Shown here: positions 1-8,662 of the stretch, piece after piece | Numbering within the stretch: position 1 is the stretch's first letter | How the letters are laid out: the number at the start of each line of letters is the position of its first letter | Assembly (NCBI RefSeq): GCF_000421465.1 | Contig: NZ_ATXB01000002.1 | Coordinates: forward strand, 62,001 to 126,000 | Origin: Methylohalobius crimeensis 10Ki | Lineage (GTDB): Bacteria > Pseudomonadota > Gammaproteobacteria > Methylococcales > Methylothermaceae | Direction: 5' to 3' | Length of the DNA: 64,000 nt | The notes under the pieces: model-generated | What the model saw: only the letters and a program-made list of their open reading frames with translations | What the model was told of the DNA's origin: nothing | The model's database searches: none | Position numbers and translations under genes: made by a program

Positions 1-1
1 C

Positions 2-151
2 ATCCCCACGGGGGATCGAACGCAAGTGACGGTATTTGCCCAAGGCACCAATCTGTTGAACCAAACCGTGCGTAATGCCACTTCCTTTCTCCGCACCATC
101 GCCCCGGAACCGGGACGCGGCGCGCAGGCGGGAATCCGGATCGGGTTTTGA
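2..151 (+). CDS. TonB-dependent receptor, C-terminal fragment
   Basis: This is the end of a longer + strand gene whose start lies outside the window. The last 49 codons encode alternating hydrophobic/polar strands (VTVFAQGTNLLNQ, then GAQAGIRIGF) and stop in a terminal Phe. That is the usual signature of the last beta-strand of an outer-membrane barrel recognised by the BAM complex. The phrase 'GTNLLNQ...RNATSFLR...PGRG' is typical of the final strands of TonB-dependent siderophore or metal receptors. The substrate cannot be told from this piece. It converges on the methyltransferase gene downstream, with a hairpin between them. Confidence 0.72.
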   Translation: MPTGDRTQVTVFAQGTNLLNQTVRNATSFLRTIAPEPGRGAQAGIRIGF

Positions 152-260
152 ATCTCCCCGTTTTTGTGCCCGCTATTTTTTCAACCGGGACCGTTCGTAG
201 CGGGGATGCTGCGTGAGAGTGATGAAATATCAACACGTCCTTGAACAAGGCTTATCGATA

Positions 261-291
261 GCCGGCTTGGGAGAACGACTTCCAAGCCGGC
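261..291. terminator. Hairpin between convergent genes
   Basis: Perfect 10-bp arms GCCGGCTTGG (261-270) and CCAAGCCGGC (282-291), extendable by three further pairs including one G-T, enclose a 5-nt loop. There is no T-run on either side, so it is not a textbook intrinsic terminator. Its place between two convergent 3' ends suggests a bidirectional transcription stop or an RNA-stability hairpin. Confidence 0.45.
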
Positions 292-324
292 GCCACCCCT
301 GAAGTTGGCGCAATTTGCCTTGCT

Positions 325-1263
325 TCAGGTGCTATCGCCCTTTCTGGCGGTGACCATGGCGTTGACCGCCTGCCGGTGATGGACTTGAATCGCTTCGAAA
401 CCCAAATCTTCCATTTTCGCCAAAGCCGGGCCGATACGCATCACGTGGTCCGGAGATTCGTCGCTGAACAGGTGGACGATCCAGTGCTCGAGCAAATCGT
501 AGCGTTCCAGCGGTGCCACGCGCTGAAAATAAAGCTTCACTTCCTCCTGGATCATGGCGGTGTGCTCGCGGCTGTCGTCCAAGGCATAGCGATCGCCGTT
601 GACGAATAGACCGCCCGGCTTGAGCACCCGGCTGATTTCCGCCAGCACCTCGCTGCGATAGTCGTCCAAAAAGTTGTGGATGGTGTAGGCCGACGCGATC
701 ACGTCCAGACTGTCCGAGGCGGTCGCTTTAAGCCCCGACAAGGCATCGGTTTCGAGCAAGGCGAGGGTGCCCCGATCCAACCAAGGCGCCAAATTCTCCC
801 GCGCTTGGCGCAGCATGGTCGGCTCGTTGTCGAGCGAGGTCAATTTCAGATCGGGACGCTCCGAAAGCAGCGCCAGGGTGGTAATCCCCGTTCCGCATCC
901 CAACTCCAAAGCTTGCGGCGCATCTTGACAGGGCAACTCGGCCTGTCCTACATATTTCCCCACCAGCTGGCTCAATCGGGCCGCTTCGGGGCAAATGACT
1001 TTCAGCATTTCATATTGCTCGCCGATCACGCCGGCGAAAAGCTTTTCGGTTTCAAGCTTGTGCATTGGTTCGAAAACAATGAAATCAAAACCCCAAGTCT
1101 CGCGCAAATCATGGCCTATGGCAAGTGTTTGAAATTTCATGATAATTTGATCAATAAGCGCATGCCCCACCACGGCGTCCCGGAAGGCAAGCCGCCGGCC
1201 CCTGCCCCACTTTGAGATCGCTTTGTCAACGGCCTCTAAAAAATCCGACAGGTTTTCCGCCAT
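325..1263 (-). CDS. Class I SAM-dependent methyltransferase
   Basis: A 312-residue protein with the Rossmann methyltransferase core in its second half. Motif I is LELGCGTGITT, followed by an acidic post-I residue (TSLDNEPTML), a motif IV-like region DVIASAYTIHNF and a post-motif LKPGGLFVNGD. The first ~120 residues are a separate helical region that may hold the acceptor. The chosen ATG at 1263 avoids overlap with the divergent gene; an upstream in-frame start would run into that gene. It stands back to back with the ArsM-like gene, so a shared regulatory region and a related role are possible. The substrate is unknown. Confidence 0.75.
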   Translation of the reverse strand: MAENLSDFLEAVDKAISKWGRGRRLAFRDAVVGHALIDQIIMKFQTLAIGHDLRETWGFDFIVFEPMHKLETEKLFAGVIGEQYEMLKVICPEAARLSQLVGKYVGQAELPCQDAPQALELGCGTGITTLALLSERPDLKLTSLDNEPTMLRQARENLAPWLDRGTLALLETDALSGLKATASDSLDVIASAYTIHNFLDDYRSEVLAEISRVLKPGGLFVNGDRYALDDSREHTAMIQEEVKLYFQRVAPLERYDLLEHWIVHLFSDESPDHVMRIGPALAKMEDLGFEAIQVHHRQAVNAMVTARKGDST

Positions 1264-1311
1264 CCCCCGACTCAAGGTAAACTGAACATCACGTAAACAG
1301 GAGATGACTTG

Positions 1312-2430
1312 ATGAGTGTCGAAACCCATGTTTTGAACCGCTATGCCGAAGGCGCCCGCAACCGCGAGGCCGAGCTTTGTTGTCCGGTGGACTACGACCG
1401 CGAGCTGTTAACGCTATTGCCCCGGGAAATCATCGACAAGGACTACGGCTGCGGCGATCCCTCCCGCTATGTCCGGCCGGGGGACACCGTTCTGGACCTG
1501 GGCTCGGGCTCGGGCAAAATCTGCTACATGGCGGCGCAACTGGTGGGGGCGAACGGCCGGGTGATCGGGGTGGATATGAACGATGCCATGCTCGATCTGG
1601 CGCGCAAATACCAGGCCGAAATGGCCGAAAAACTGGGCGGCGATCGGGTCCGCTTCGCCAAGGGGCTGATCCAGGATCTGGCGCTGGACGTGGAAGGTCT
1701 CGATCGTTATTTGCGCGAACATCCGATCCATAGCCACGAGGATCTGCTCGCCCTCAAAGCGTGGCAGACGCGGCAGAAAAAGGAGCGCCCGCTGATCCCC
1801 GACGCGTCGGTGGATCTGGTGATCTCCAACTGCGTCCTCAACTTGGTGGACGACGGCGACAAACGGCAATTGTTCCGGGAAATCTTCCGGGCGGTCAAGC
1901 CGGGCGGGCGAATCGCCATTTCCGACATCGTCTGCGACGAGCCGGTCCCCGATGCGCTGAAGCAAGATCCCAAGCTTTGGAGCGGCTGCATTTCGGGCGC
2001 CCTGCAGGAACACGAATTTTTGGAGGAATTCGCCCAGGCCGGTTTCATCGCGGTCAAGCTGGACAAATGGGGGAACGAGCCGTGGCAGGTGGTGGAAGGC
2101 ATCGAGTTCCGCACCGTCACCGTGACCGCGGTCAAGCCGGAAGGCGAGACATGCATCGACTACGGCCACGCGGTGATCTACAAGGGGCCATTCGACAAGG
2201 TCTACGACGAGGAAGGACACGTTTTCTGCCGCGGTCAGCGCATGGCGGTGTGCGAACGGACTTTCCGCATGCTCACCGAGGGACCCTACCGCGAGGATTT
2301 CATCGGCATCGCCCCGGCTCAGATCGGCGAAGGCAAACCCTGGTGCGCCCCGGCCGGCACGGTGCGCTCACCGGCCGAGACCAAGGGCGGGGCCAGCTCG
2401 GGAGGAAACTCGGAAAGCTGTTGCTGCTGA
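1312..2430 (+). CDS. arsM: ArsM-like arsenite methyltransferase
   Basis: A 372-residue SAM methyltransferase of the ArsM type. Motif I is LDLGSGSGK, with GVDMNDAML after it. The segment ISNCVLNL holds the conserved cysteine of arsenite methylases, and further cysteines sit at CC (ELCCPVD) and in the SGCISG segment. The chain ends in a Ser-Gly rich tail closing with CCC, a metal-thiolate tail common in bacterial ArsM. Such enzymes transfer methyl groups from SAM to trivalent arsenic. The ATG at 1312 has an AGGAGA box eight bases upstream. The next two genes follow at +6 and -4 bp, so this is the first gene of a three-gene operon. Arsenic specificity is inferred from the family pattern. Confidence 0.75.
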   Translation: MSVETHVLNRYAEGARNREAELCCPVDYDRELLTLLPREIIDKDYGCGDPSRYVRPGDTVLDLGSGSGKICYMAAQLVGANGRVIGVDMNDAMLDLARKYQAEMAEKLGGDRVRFAKGLIQDLALDVEGLDRYLREHPIHSHEDLLALKAWQTRQKKERPLIPDASVDLVISNCVLNLVDDGDKRQLFREIFRAVKPGGRIAISDIVCDEPVPDALKQDPKLWSGCISGALQEHEFLEEFAQAGFIAVKLDKWGNEPWQVVEGIEFRTVTVTAVKPEGETCIDYGHAVIYKGPFDKVYDEEGHVFCRGQRMAVCERTFRMLTEGPYREDFIGIAPAQIGEGKPWCAPAGTVRSPAETKGGASSGGNSESCCC

Positions 2431-2436
2431 CCGCCG

Positions 2437-3123
2437 GTGAAGCCGTTTTCCATTATTGTGCCGACTTTCCGGGAAGCAGCGAAAATCGAAGCCCACCTGC
2501 GGACGCTGCAAACTCTGCGTTCGCAGGCGGAAATCCTGGTGGTGGACGGAGGCAGCGACGACGACACCGCCAAACTGGCCCGCCCCTGGGCGGATCGGGT
2601 CATGACCGCCCCGCGCGGCCGCGGCGGGCAACTCAATGCCGGCGCCCGGGCCGCACGGGGGGAAGCCCTGCTATTCCTGCACGCCGACACCCGACTCCCG
2701 GACGGCGCGTTGAACGAGATTCACCGAGCATTGGCCGACAATCGCCGATGGGGCCGATTCGACGTAGCGCTCGACGGCCGCGCGCCCCTGCTTCGGCTGG
2801 TGGCGGCGATGATGAACCTGCGTTCGCGCTTGACCGGCATCGCCACCGGCGATCAGGCGATTTTCGTCACTCAAGAAGCATTTGGGCGGGTGGGCGGATT
2901 GCCGGTGCAACCTCTGATGGAAGACATCGAACTGTGCCGTCGCCTGAAAAACCTGGGACCGCCCGCATGCCTGAAGGCCAAGGTCGTCACCTCGGCGCGG
3001 CGCTGGGAACAATTCGGGGTGATCCGGACCATCTTGCTGATGTGGTGGCTGAGGCTGCGGTATTTCCTCGGCACCGACCCGAATCGGCTGGCCCGGTTGT
3101 ATCGAGAAGGGCGATTCGGGTGA
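2437..3123 (+). CDS. Family 2 glycosyltransferase (TIGR04283-type, arsenosugar-associated)
   Basis: A 228-residue GT-A glycosyltransferase. It shows the N-terminal nucleotide-sugar motif SIIVPTFREA, the acidic VVDGGSDDDTA segment, GRGGQLNAGA, the metal-binding LFLHADTRLP, and a C-terminal MEDIELCRRL acceptor/catalytic motif. The short length and the motifs 'APRGRGGQLNAGA' and 'FLHADT' match the family named TIGR04283 in public annotation, linked to radical-SAM/arsenosugar loci. It starts at a GTG six bases after the ArsM-like stop without an obvious ribosome site, so translation is probably coupled. The actual sugar acceptor is inferred from context only. Confidence 0.72.
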   Translation: MKPFSIIVPTFREAAKIEAHLRTLQTLRSQAEILVVDGGSDDDTAKLARPWADRVMTAPRGRGGQLNAGARAARGEALLFLHADTRLPDGALNEIHRALADNRRWGRFDVALDGRAPLLRLVAAMMNLRSRLTGIATGDQAIFVTQEAFGRVGGLPVQPLMEDIELCRRLKNLGPPACLKAKVVTSARRWEQFGVIRTILLMWWLRLRYFLGTDPNRLARLYREGRFG

Positions 3124-3770
3124 GCTCGAACTACGTCTATCCCGACGCCGCCATTTTGATATTCTGCAAAGCCCCGGTGCCGGGGAAGGTCAAGACACGC
3201 TTACTGGCAACGTTGACCCCGGCGCAGGCCGCCGCGGTTCACGCCCGCCTGAGCCGTACCCTGGTGACGCGTCTCATTTCCGCCCGGTTGGCCCCGGTTT
3301 ATCTGTATTGCCACCCGGATACCCGTCATCCCTTTTTCGGCGCCCTCAAGCGGCGCTACGGCGTTCGGCTCGAGAAGCAGCAAGGCGCCGATTTGGGCGA
3401 TCGCATGGCGCGGGCGTTTCGAGACCGCCTAAGCGTTTCTCGAGCCGCATTGATTGTGGGCTGCGACTGCCCTTCCCTCACCCCGGCCGATTTTCGGGCG
3501 GCGCTCACCATGCTGAGCCAAAACACGGATGTCGTGTTAGGGCCGGCCGAAGACGGCGGTTACGTCCTGATCGGCCTGCCTCGACCGCAGCCCGAATTAT
3601 TTCGAGAGATGGCATGGGGAAAGGAGACGGTTCTGGCGGATACCCGCCGCCGTATCCGAGATCTCAATTTAAAAGCTTGGGAACTCCCCCTCCAATGGGA
3701 TCTGGACCGGCCTCGAGATCTTCGACGGTGGCAATCCGAATGCCGTGGTGCGTCGGGCAGGACGCGCTGA
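3120..3770 (+). CDS. TIGR04282-type glycosyltransferase (arsenosugar-associated)
   Basis: A 216-residue protein with a nucleotidyl/glycosyl-transferase fold. It starts AAILIFCKAPVPGKVKTRL, followed by LIVGCDCPSLTPADF (acidic metal site) and LGPAEDGGYVLIGL. These three motifs define the CofC/GT-like family TIGR04282, the usual partner of TIGR04283 proteins. The GTG start overlaps the previous stop by four bases (GTGA), so the pair is translationally coupled. Together with the ArsM-like gene this suggests synthesis of a methylated, glycosylated arsenical. The radical SAM enzyme ArsS that normally makes the arsenic-sugar bond is not in the window. Confidence 0.72.
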   Translation: MSSNYVYPDAAILIFCKAPVPGKVKTRLLATLTPAQAAAVHARLSRTLVTRLISARLAPVYLYCHPDTRHPFFGALKRRYGVRLEKQQGADLGDRMARAFRDRLSVSRAALIVGCDCPSLTPADFRAALTMLSQNTDVVLGPAEDGGYVLIGLPRPQPELFREMAWGKETVLADTRRRIRDLNLKAWELPLQWDLDRPRDLRRWQSECRGASGRTR

Positions 3771-3802
3771 AGAACGACGCATCGGAAGGAACGCCGTCGG
3801 AG

Positions 3803-4231
3803 TTAGGAAACATCCGCCTGCCAATGCAGCACCACTTGCAAACGCCGATAGTCCTCGTCCGTAAGACTGTCGCGCCAGACGGGAACCGCCCGAAAGCGCC
3901 CGCCGCTGAGGCGAAAATGAAGCAGGGTCAGCCAACGGCTGCACCAGGTGGAGCCCAACAAGCGCCCTTCCCGGACTTGATGACCGGGACTCACCAAAGT
4001 CCAAGTCTCCCCGTCGTAGTGCAACTGTCTCAGCGGCGGCCGTCGCCCCTTGCGCCAACCAAAACCAATGCTGACAAACAACACCGCAGAGAGCAGCAGG
4101 GGCGCGGGCATCGGCAAGGCGCTCAGCCAAACCGTCATCAGTGCCAAGCCGTGACCGACCGAGAGAAACAGGCGTTGCCATCGAGACGCCTGAAACCAAA
4201 GATTCAGCCCTTCCCCGCCGGAATGCTTCAA
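3803..4231 (-). CDS. ygfX: YgfX-like membrane protein
   Basis: A small basic membrane protein with two adjacent hydrophobic helices (LFLSVGHGLALMTVWLSALP and LLLSAVLFVSIGFGW) and a C-terminal soluble part containing the motif LHYDGETWTL. This is the layout of YgfX, the membrane partner encoded next to SdhE/YgfY in enterics, described as affecting cytoskeletal proteins and as an inner-membrane toxin. The proposed start is a TTG directly after the sdhE stop, with GAGGGG just upstream. An ATG at 4267 is an alternative that would overlap sdhE. It is the last gene of the succinate dehydrogenase operon. Confidence 0.68.
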   Translation of the reverse strand: MKHSGGEGLNLWFQASRWQRLFLSVGHGLALMTVWLSALPMPAPLLLSAVLFVSIGFGWRKGRRPPLRQLHYDGETWTLVSPGHQVREGRLLGSTWCSRWLTLLHFRLSGGRFRAVPVWRDSLTDEDYRRLQVVLHWQADVS

Positions 4232-4232
4232 G

Positions 4233-4478
4233 TCACCCCTCGCAGGCGCAGACAGCGGCAACGGCAAGCGCCAATTGGGAATCGGGACAGGGATGGCGGT
4301 ATATCAACCAGGCGGCAAGCTCCGGATCGGACGCCTCCAGCAGACGAGTGAAGGCCAGCCGCTCGGCCTCGTCGGCTTGAGGATAACCCCGTGTCAAGTA
4401 ACGCGCCAACATCACATCCAGTTCTTTCATGCCGCGCCGGCAACGCCAGCGCAACTTATTCCGCTCGGCGCTGCTCAC
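4233..4478 (-). CDS. sdhE: SdhE, FAD assembly factor
   Basis: About 81 residues. The diagnostic segment LRWRCRRGMKELDVML contains the RGxxE motif that acts in covalent FAD attachment to SdhA. Further typical elements are the YPQADEAER stretch and the LLEASDPELAAWL helix. It acts in the cytoplasm on the flavoprotein subunit of succinate dehydrogenase. I chose the GTG at 4478, with GAAGAG upstream; an in-frame TTG at 4496 would add six residues. It overlaps the anti-sigma gene and is followed at once by ygfX, the same pairing as in E. coli, but here both sit in the sdh operon itself. Confidence 0.9.
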   Translation of the reverse strand: MSSAERNKLRWRCRRGMKELDVMLARYLTRGYPQADEAERLAFTRLLEASDPELAAWLIYRHPCPDSQLALAVAAVCACEG

Positions 4479-4713
4479 GGTGCAATCGCTCTTCAATCCG
4501 GCGGCGGGCTTCCGCGGACAAGGCGGTATCGCTCAAGCAATCCTCCGGACGGAGGGAGGCACTCACTCGCCTCAACAAACGCAATTGCCTCGTGTAACGA
4601 CGACAAATTTGGCACAACCGCAAATGAAACCACAGCGCCATTCGCTCCCGCCAACTCAAAGGTTTGTCCTGGGCTTTGGAAGACAATTCCACCGCCTGCT
4701 TGCACGACAACAT
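4456..4713 (-). CDS. Zinc-finger anti-sigma factor (zf-HC2 type)
   Basis: An 85-residue protein beginning [16 protein letters not shown], then LSWRERMALWFHLRLCQICRRY. The Cys in the first segment and the H-x3-C-x2-C in the second form the ZAS-type zinc site of small anti-sigma factors. There is no membrane segment, so it should act in the cytoplasm. Its ATG overlaps the TAA of the sigma factor gene (TAATG), which argues for a stoichiometric sigma/anti-sigma pair. The C-terminal third is arginine- and glutamate-rich. Confidence 0.78.
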   Translation of the reverse strand: MLSCKQAVELSSKAQDKPLSWRERMALWFHLRLCQICRRYTRQLRLLRRVSASLRPEDCLSDTALSAEARRRIEERLHREQRRAE

Positions 4714-5276
4714 TATCGGCACTCTTCGTTGATTCGACCGAAACCGGCCCGTTCGAGACACTGGCGCAGCTTGAAACGCATTCGCGACAGCATGACCCAC
4801 ACGCTGTTGGTCGAGGGAGCGGGCAATAGCTGACATATTTCTTCGCCGCTCAAGCCGTCCACTTCCCGCAAGTAGAACAAATAACGGAAGCGAGGCGGAA
4901 GCCGCCCGACGCAGTCCCGCAATCCCGCTTTGAGCTGCTCCCGATCCAAATTTGCGTCCGGCTCATCCCAATTCGCAGGCGCTTGGCGCCAATGACCCCG
5001 GTCGTCGAAATAGCGGTCCAAATCCAATCCCAGATCCTCTATCGAAAGCGGGGGAGATTTACGGAAATGATCGGCGATCTTGTGTTTGAGAATCCCCACC
5101 AACCAGGTGCTCTCGCGGGCATTGCCCGAGAACGAACGAGATCCGCGCCAAGCGGAAAGCAGGGTTTCTTGCACCAGGTCCTCGGCCAAGTCGACCTCTC
5201 CCACCCGCGCCAAGGCGTAACGAAACAAGAGATCGCCGTGGCGGTCGAGCCATCGCTCAGGATCGAGGCCGGTCAT
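4713..5276 (-). CDS. ECF-type RNA polymerase sigma factor
   Basis: A 187-residue group 4 (ECF) sigma factor. Region 2 is visible as [20 protein letters not shown]...TLLSAWRG...[17 protein letters not shown], and region 4 as [22 protein letters not shown]...[20 protein letters not shown]. The ATG at 5276 overlaps the sdhB stop by four bases (ATGA). No extracytoplasmic sensor is encoded nearby; the following zinc-finger protein is the probable anti-sigma. Its position inside the sdh operon suggests that it responds to redox or metal state of the respiratory chain, but this is inference. Confidence 0.88.
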   Translation of the reverse strand: MTGLDPERWLDRHGDLLFRYALARVGEVDLAEDLVQETLLSAWRGSRSFSGNARESTWLVGILKHKIADHFRKSPPLSIEDLGLDLDRYFDDRGHWRQAPANWDEPDANLDREQLKAGLRDCVGRLPPRFRYLFYLREVDGLSGEEICQLLPAPSTNSVWVMLSRMRFKLRQCLERAGFGRINEECR

Positions 5277-6052
5277 TCCCGCCGCTGGTGGAGCAGCTTT
5301 TTGATTTCGGCGATGGCCTTGGCCGGATTGAGTCCCTTGGGACACACGTCGGTGCAGTTGGTAATGGTGTGACAACGAAACAGTTTGAACGGGTCTTCCA
5401 GTTCGTCCAGACGTTCGCCGGTCATTTCGTCGCGGCTGTCGGCGATCCAACGATAAGCCTGGAGCAATGTCGCCGGCCCCAAATAACGGTCGCTGTTCCA
5501 CCAATAACTGGGGCAGGCGGTGGAACAACACGCGCAGAGGATACATTCGTAGAGGCCGTCGAGCTCGGCGCGTTCTTCCGGGCTCTGCAGCCGCTCGCGG
5601 TCGGGCGCCGGGGTGAGGGTCTGCTGCCACGGCTGGATCGAAGCATATTGGGCATAGAAATGGGTCAAGTCGATGACCAAATCCTTGACCACGTCCTGGT
5701 GCGGTAGCGGATAGATGGCGAGGGTATCTCCTAAGTCGTCGATCGGCTGGGTGCAGGCCAAGGTATTGCGGCCGTTGATGTTCATGGCGCAGGAGCCGCA
5801 CACCCCTTCCCGACAGGAACGGCGGAAAGCCAGGGTGGTATCGACTTCATTCTTGATTTGGATCAAGGCGTCCAGCACCATCGCTCCGCACCGGCTGCGA
5901 TCCAGTTGAAACACATCCAAACGGGGGTTTTCGCCGCCGTCCGGATTGAAGCGATAGACTTTGACGGTCAAAACCGTCTCGGCGCCTTCGGCGGCGGACC
6001 AAATTTTGCCCGGCTGAATCCTGGAGTTGGGCGGCAGACGCAATTGCACCAT
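5273..6052 (-). CDS. sdhB: Succinate dehydrogenase iron-sulfur subunit
   Basis: 259 residues. The plant-ferredoxin [2Fe-2S] domain shows [10 protein letters not shown] followed by a later Cys (NTLACTQ). The C-terminal domain has [16 protein letters not shown] and [15 protein letters not shown], which ligate the [4Fe-4S] and [3Fe-4S] clusters. It passes electrons from SdhA flavin to the SdhCD quinone site at the inner membrane. It is separated from sdhA by one base and overlaps the sigma factor gene. The N-terminus is about 20 residues longer than many homologues, so a downstream start cannot be excluded. Confidence 0.95.
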   Translation of the reverse strand: MVQLRLPPNSRIQPGKIWSAAEGAETVLTVKVYRFNPDGGENPRLDVFQLDRSRCGAMVLDALIQIKNEVDTTLAFRRSCREGVCGSCAMNINGRNTLACTQPIDDLGDTLAIYPLPHQDVVKDLVIDLTHFYAQYASIQPWQQTLTPAPDRERLQSPEERAELDGLYECILCACCSTACPSYWWNSDRYLGPATLLQAYRWIADSRDEMTGERLDELEDPFKLFRCHTITNCTDVCPKGLNPAKAIAEIKKLLHQRRE

Positions 6053-6053
6053 G

Positions 6054-7886
6054 TCAGTACACCCTCGGTTTCGGTGGAATGGACTGGATCTCTCCGGTCA
6101 ACGGCTGCAAATGGACCGGTCGATAAACGATTCGGGAGCGGCCCGCCGGATCGGTACGCTCCGGCGAGATCTCCAGCCAGATCATCGTATGCTTGAGCCA
6201 GTTGTCGTCGTCGCGTTCGGCATAGTCCTCGCGCGCATGCGCGCCCCGGCTTTCGGTGCGGTTGAGGGCGGCGGCGACGGTGACTTGCGCTTGGGCGAGC
6301 AAATTCTGAAGCTCCAGGGCCTCCAGAAGATCGGTATTCCAAATCAAGGAACGATCGGCGACCCCGATGTCGGAAAATGACTCGGCAACTTGCTGGATCT
6401 GGTTTTTTCCTTCCTCCAGCACTTCCCCGGTGCGAAATACGGACACATGACTTTGCATGCAGCGCTGCATCCGCTTGCGCACTTCCGCCACTTTCAGGGA
6501 ACCCTCGGCATGGCGAATCCGATCGAAACGCGCCAAAAGCGGGTCGAGAATATCGGACGGCAACGGCTTGTGGGGACGGCGCGGCTTGACCAATTCGGCG
6601 CAGCGGATCGCCGCCGCGCGGCCGAACACCACGATATCCAGCAGCGAATTGGAGCCCAAGCGATTGGCCCCGTGGACCGAGACGCACGCCGCCTCGCCGA
6701 TGGCCATCAGCCCCGGCACCGGGGTTTCAGCGCCGCGGCGCTCCGAGTCCGGGTCGTCGTCCTTCCAGGTGAGCACCTCCCCCTCCATGTTGGTGGGAAT
6801 GCCGCCCATGTTGTAATGGGCGGTGGGCAGCACCGGGATCGGGGCCTGGGTCATGTCCACGCCGGCGAATATGCGCGCGGTTTCGGCGATGCCCGGCAAG
6901 CGCTGGTGGAGGATGTCGGGATCCAGATGCTCCAAGTGGAGATGCAAGTGGTCCTTGTGCGCCCCTACCCCGCGGCCCTCGCGGATCTCGATGGTCATCG
7001 CCCGGCTGACCACATCCCGGGAAGCCAAATCCTTGGCGTGGGGGGCATAGCGCTCCATAAAGCGCTCGCCTTCGGAATTGGTCAGATATCCGCCTTCCCC
7101 GCGCGCGCCTTCGGTGATCAAGCAACCGGAGCCGTAAATGCCGGTGGGATGGAACTGGACGAATTCCATGTCCTGAAGCGGCAATCCTGCGCGCAGCACC
7201 ATGCCGTTGCCGTCGCCGGTACAGGTATGGGCCGAAGTGCAGGAGAAATAGGTGCGACCGTAACCTCCGGTGGCGAGCAAGGTCACGTGGGCCCGGAACA
7301 GATGTAGACTGCCGTCCTCCAGGCACCACGCCAGTACCCCGCGGCAAACACCCTGTTCGTCCATGACCAGGTCCAGGGCGAAGTATTCGATGAAAAACTC
7401 GGCCTGATGCTTGAGGGATTGCTGATAAAGCGTATGCAAAATAGCGTGCCCGGTCCGGTCGGCGGCGGCGCAGGTGCGCTGGGCCTCCCCCTCGCCGAAA
7501 CGGGTGGTCATCCCCCCGAACGGACGCTGGTAGATCTTGCCGCTGGAAGTCCGGGAAAACGGCACGCCGTAATGCTCCAGTTCGATGATCGCCGGGATGG
7601 CCTCCCGGCACATGTATTCGATGGCGTCCTGGTCGCCGAGCCAATCGGACCCCTTAACCGTGTCGTACATGTGCCAGCGCCAGTCGTCCTCGCTCATATT
7701 GCCCAGCGCGGCGCTGATTCCCCCCTGGGCGGCGACCGTGTGGCTGCGGGTGGGAAAGACCTTGGTTAGACAAGCGGTCTTGAGACCGCGGGCCGACATA
7801 CCCAAGGTGGCGCGCAGACCGGCGCCGCCGGCACCCACCACCACGGTATCGTAGGTATGGGTGATGATTGGATAGGCTTTGCTCAT
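6054..7886 (-). CDS. sdhA: Succinate dehydrogenase flavoprotein subunit
   Basis: 610 residues, normal length. The N-terminal FAD-binding motif is [27 protein letters not shown] carries the His that takes covalent FAD. Substrate-binding and catalytic segments are [23 protein letters not shown] and, near the C-terminal third, [13 protein letters not shown]. It oxidises succinate to fumarate in the citric acid cycle. The gene lies seven bases after sdhD and one base before sdhB, and its maturation factors SdhE and an SDHAF4-like protein are encoded in the same operon. Confidence 0.97.
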   Translation of the reverse strand: MSKAYPIITHTYDTVVVGAGGAGLRATLGMSARGLKTACLTKVFPTRSHTVAAQGGISAALGNMSEDDWRWHMYDTVKGSDWLGDQDAIEYMCREAIPAIIELEHYGVPFSRTSSGKIYQRPFGGMTTRFGEGEAQRTCAAADRTGHAILHTLYQQSLKHQAEFFIEYFALDLVMDEQGVCRGVLAWCLEDGSLHLFRAHVTLLATGGYGRTYFSCTSAHTCTGDGNGMVLRAGLPLQDMEFVQFHPTGIYGSGCLITEGARGEGGYLTNSEGERFMERYAPHAKDLASRDVVSRAMTIEIREGRGVGAHKDHLHLHLEHLDPDILHQRLPGIAETARIFAGVDMTQAPIPVLPTAHYNMGGIPTNMEGEVLTWKDDDPDSERRGAETPVPGLMAIGEAACVSVHGANRLGSNSLLDIVVFGRAAAIRCAELVKPRRPHKPLPSDILDPLLARFDRIRHAEGSLKVAEVRKRMQRCMQSHVSVFRTGEVLEEGKNQIQQVAESFSDIGVADRSLIWNTDLLEALELQNLLAQAQVTVAAALNRTESRGAHAREDYAERDDDNWLKHTMIWLEISPERTDPAGRSRIVYRPVHLQPLTGEIQSIPPKPRVY

Positions 7887-7892
7887 ATCATC

Positions 7893-8273
7893 TCAAATTG
7901 AAAATGCAATCCTAAGCGCCGCGAAGACCGCGGTTAGACCGAGCACGATCAAAACCAATTTCAATGCCAGGAGACTGCCGGTTCGCAGCCATGGCGCATG
8001 AACGTAATCCTCGATCACCACCTGAAGACCGAGCAGGGCGTGGTAAAAAGCGGCGCCCAAATAAGCCAACAACAAAACGGCATGGGCGGGATGCGCCAGC
8101 CACTGCACCATCTCGCCGTGGGAAAAAACCAAGAACCGGGACAAAAACCAGACGAACCACAAGGTCAGCGGGATCAAGGCCACCGCCGTCACCCGCTGCG
8201 CCCACCAATGGCCGGTGCCCGTTCCCGCCGCGCTCAAACCGCGCGCTCTGCCCAAGGGCGTTCTGAAACTCAT
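7893..8273 (-). CDS. sdhD: Succinate dehydrogenase membrane anchor subunit
   Basis: 126 residues with three transmembrane helices. The first helix starts at WWAQRVTAVALIPLTLWF. The second contains a conserved His pair region (AHAVLLLAYLGAAFYHALLGLQVVIEDYVH), where YHALLGLQVVIEDY is the heme/quinone-site signature. It forms the membrane anchor with SdhC. The ATG at 8273 overlaps the sdhC stop (ATGA), which decides the start; a longer in-frame extension upstream is spurious. Confidence 0.93.
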   Translation of the reverse strand: MSFRTPLGRARGLSAAGTGTGHWWAQRVTAVALIPLTLWFVWFLSRFLVFSHGEMVQWLAHPAHAVLLLAYLGAAFYHALLGLQVVIEDYVHAPWLRTGSLLALKLVLIVLGLTAVFAALRIAFSI

Positions 8274-8659
8274 GGCGCGAAACTCATCGTCAACCAGGTC
8301 AAGAGGGCCAAGGCGACCGCCGCCGCCACTTCCCACACGCCGTGGCGGGTCAGATTCGAACGCTCGAAGCCGTAACCGAGGTCCCAAATCAAATGGCGAA
8401 TGCCGTGACAAAAATGCACGAATAGGGCCAACAGCCAAATCAGGATCAATCCCCGCCCGATCCAGCCGGACAGAAAGCCGCGAATCGCTGCGTAGGCGGA
8501 CGGGCTTTCCGCCACCGCCAGCAGCATTCCGACCACGGCCAACAAACCGATGCTCAAGACGACCCCGGTAATGCGGTGGGTAATGGACAGTAGCGGGGTG
8601 AGCGGCAGGCGGTAAACCTGCAGATGGGGAGAAAGGGGAGAGGACGGACGATCACCCAT
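8270..8659 (-). CDS. sdhC: Succinate dehydrogenase cytochrome b556 subunit
   Basis: 129 residues. The family hallmarks are RPSSPLSPHLQVYRLPLTPLLSITHRITG near the N-terminus (Ser/Arg of the quinone site) and HFCHGIRHLIWDLG, which carries the heme b ligand. Three membrane helices are evident. It sits three bases downstream of the small SDHAF4-like gene, and its stop overlaps the sdhD start, so it lies within a tightly packed operon. Confidence 0.95.
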   Translation of the reverse strand: MGDRPSSPLSPHLQVYRLPLTPLLSITHRITGVVLSIGLLAVVGMLLAVAESPSAYAAIRGFLSGWIGRGLILIWLLALFVHFCHGIRHLIWDLGYGFERSNLTRHGVWEVAAAVALALLTWLTMSFAP

Positions 8660-8662
8660 GGC

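Noticed and set aside
1-25. Short similarity of 'CCCCACGGGGGATCGA' to the CRISPR repeat
   Set aside because: It lies within the TonB receptor coding frame, matches only part of the repeat and has no second copy nearby.
1761-3119. Long open stretch upstream of the second glycosyltransferase in the same frame
   Set aside because: It is the shadow frame of the ArsM-like and first glycosyltransferase genes, Arg/Gly-rich without homology; the real gene starts at the GTG at 3120.
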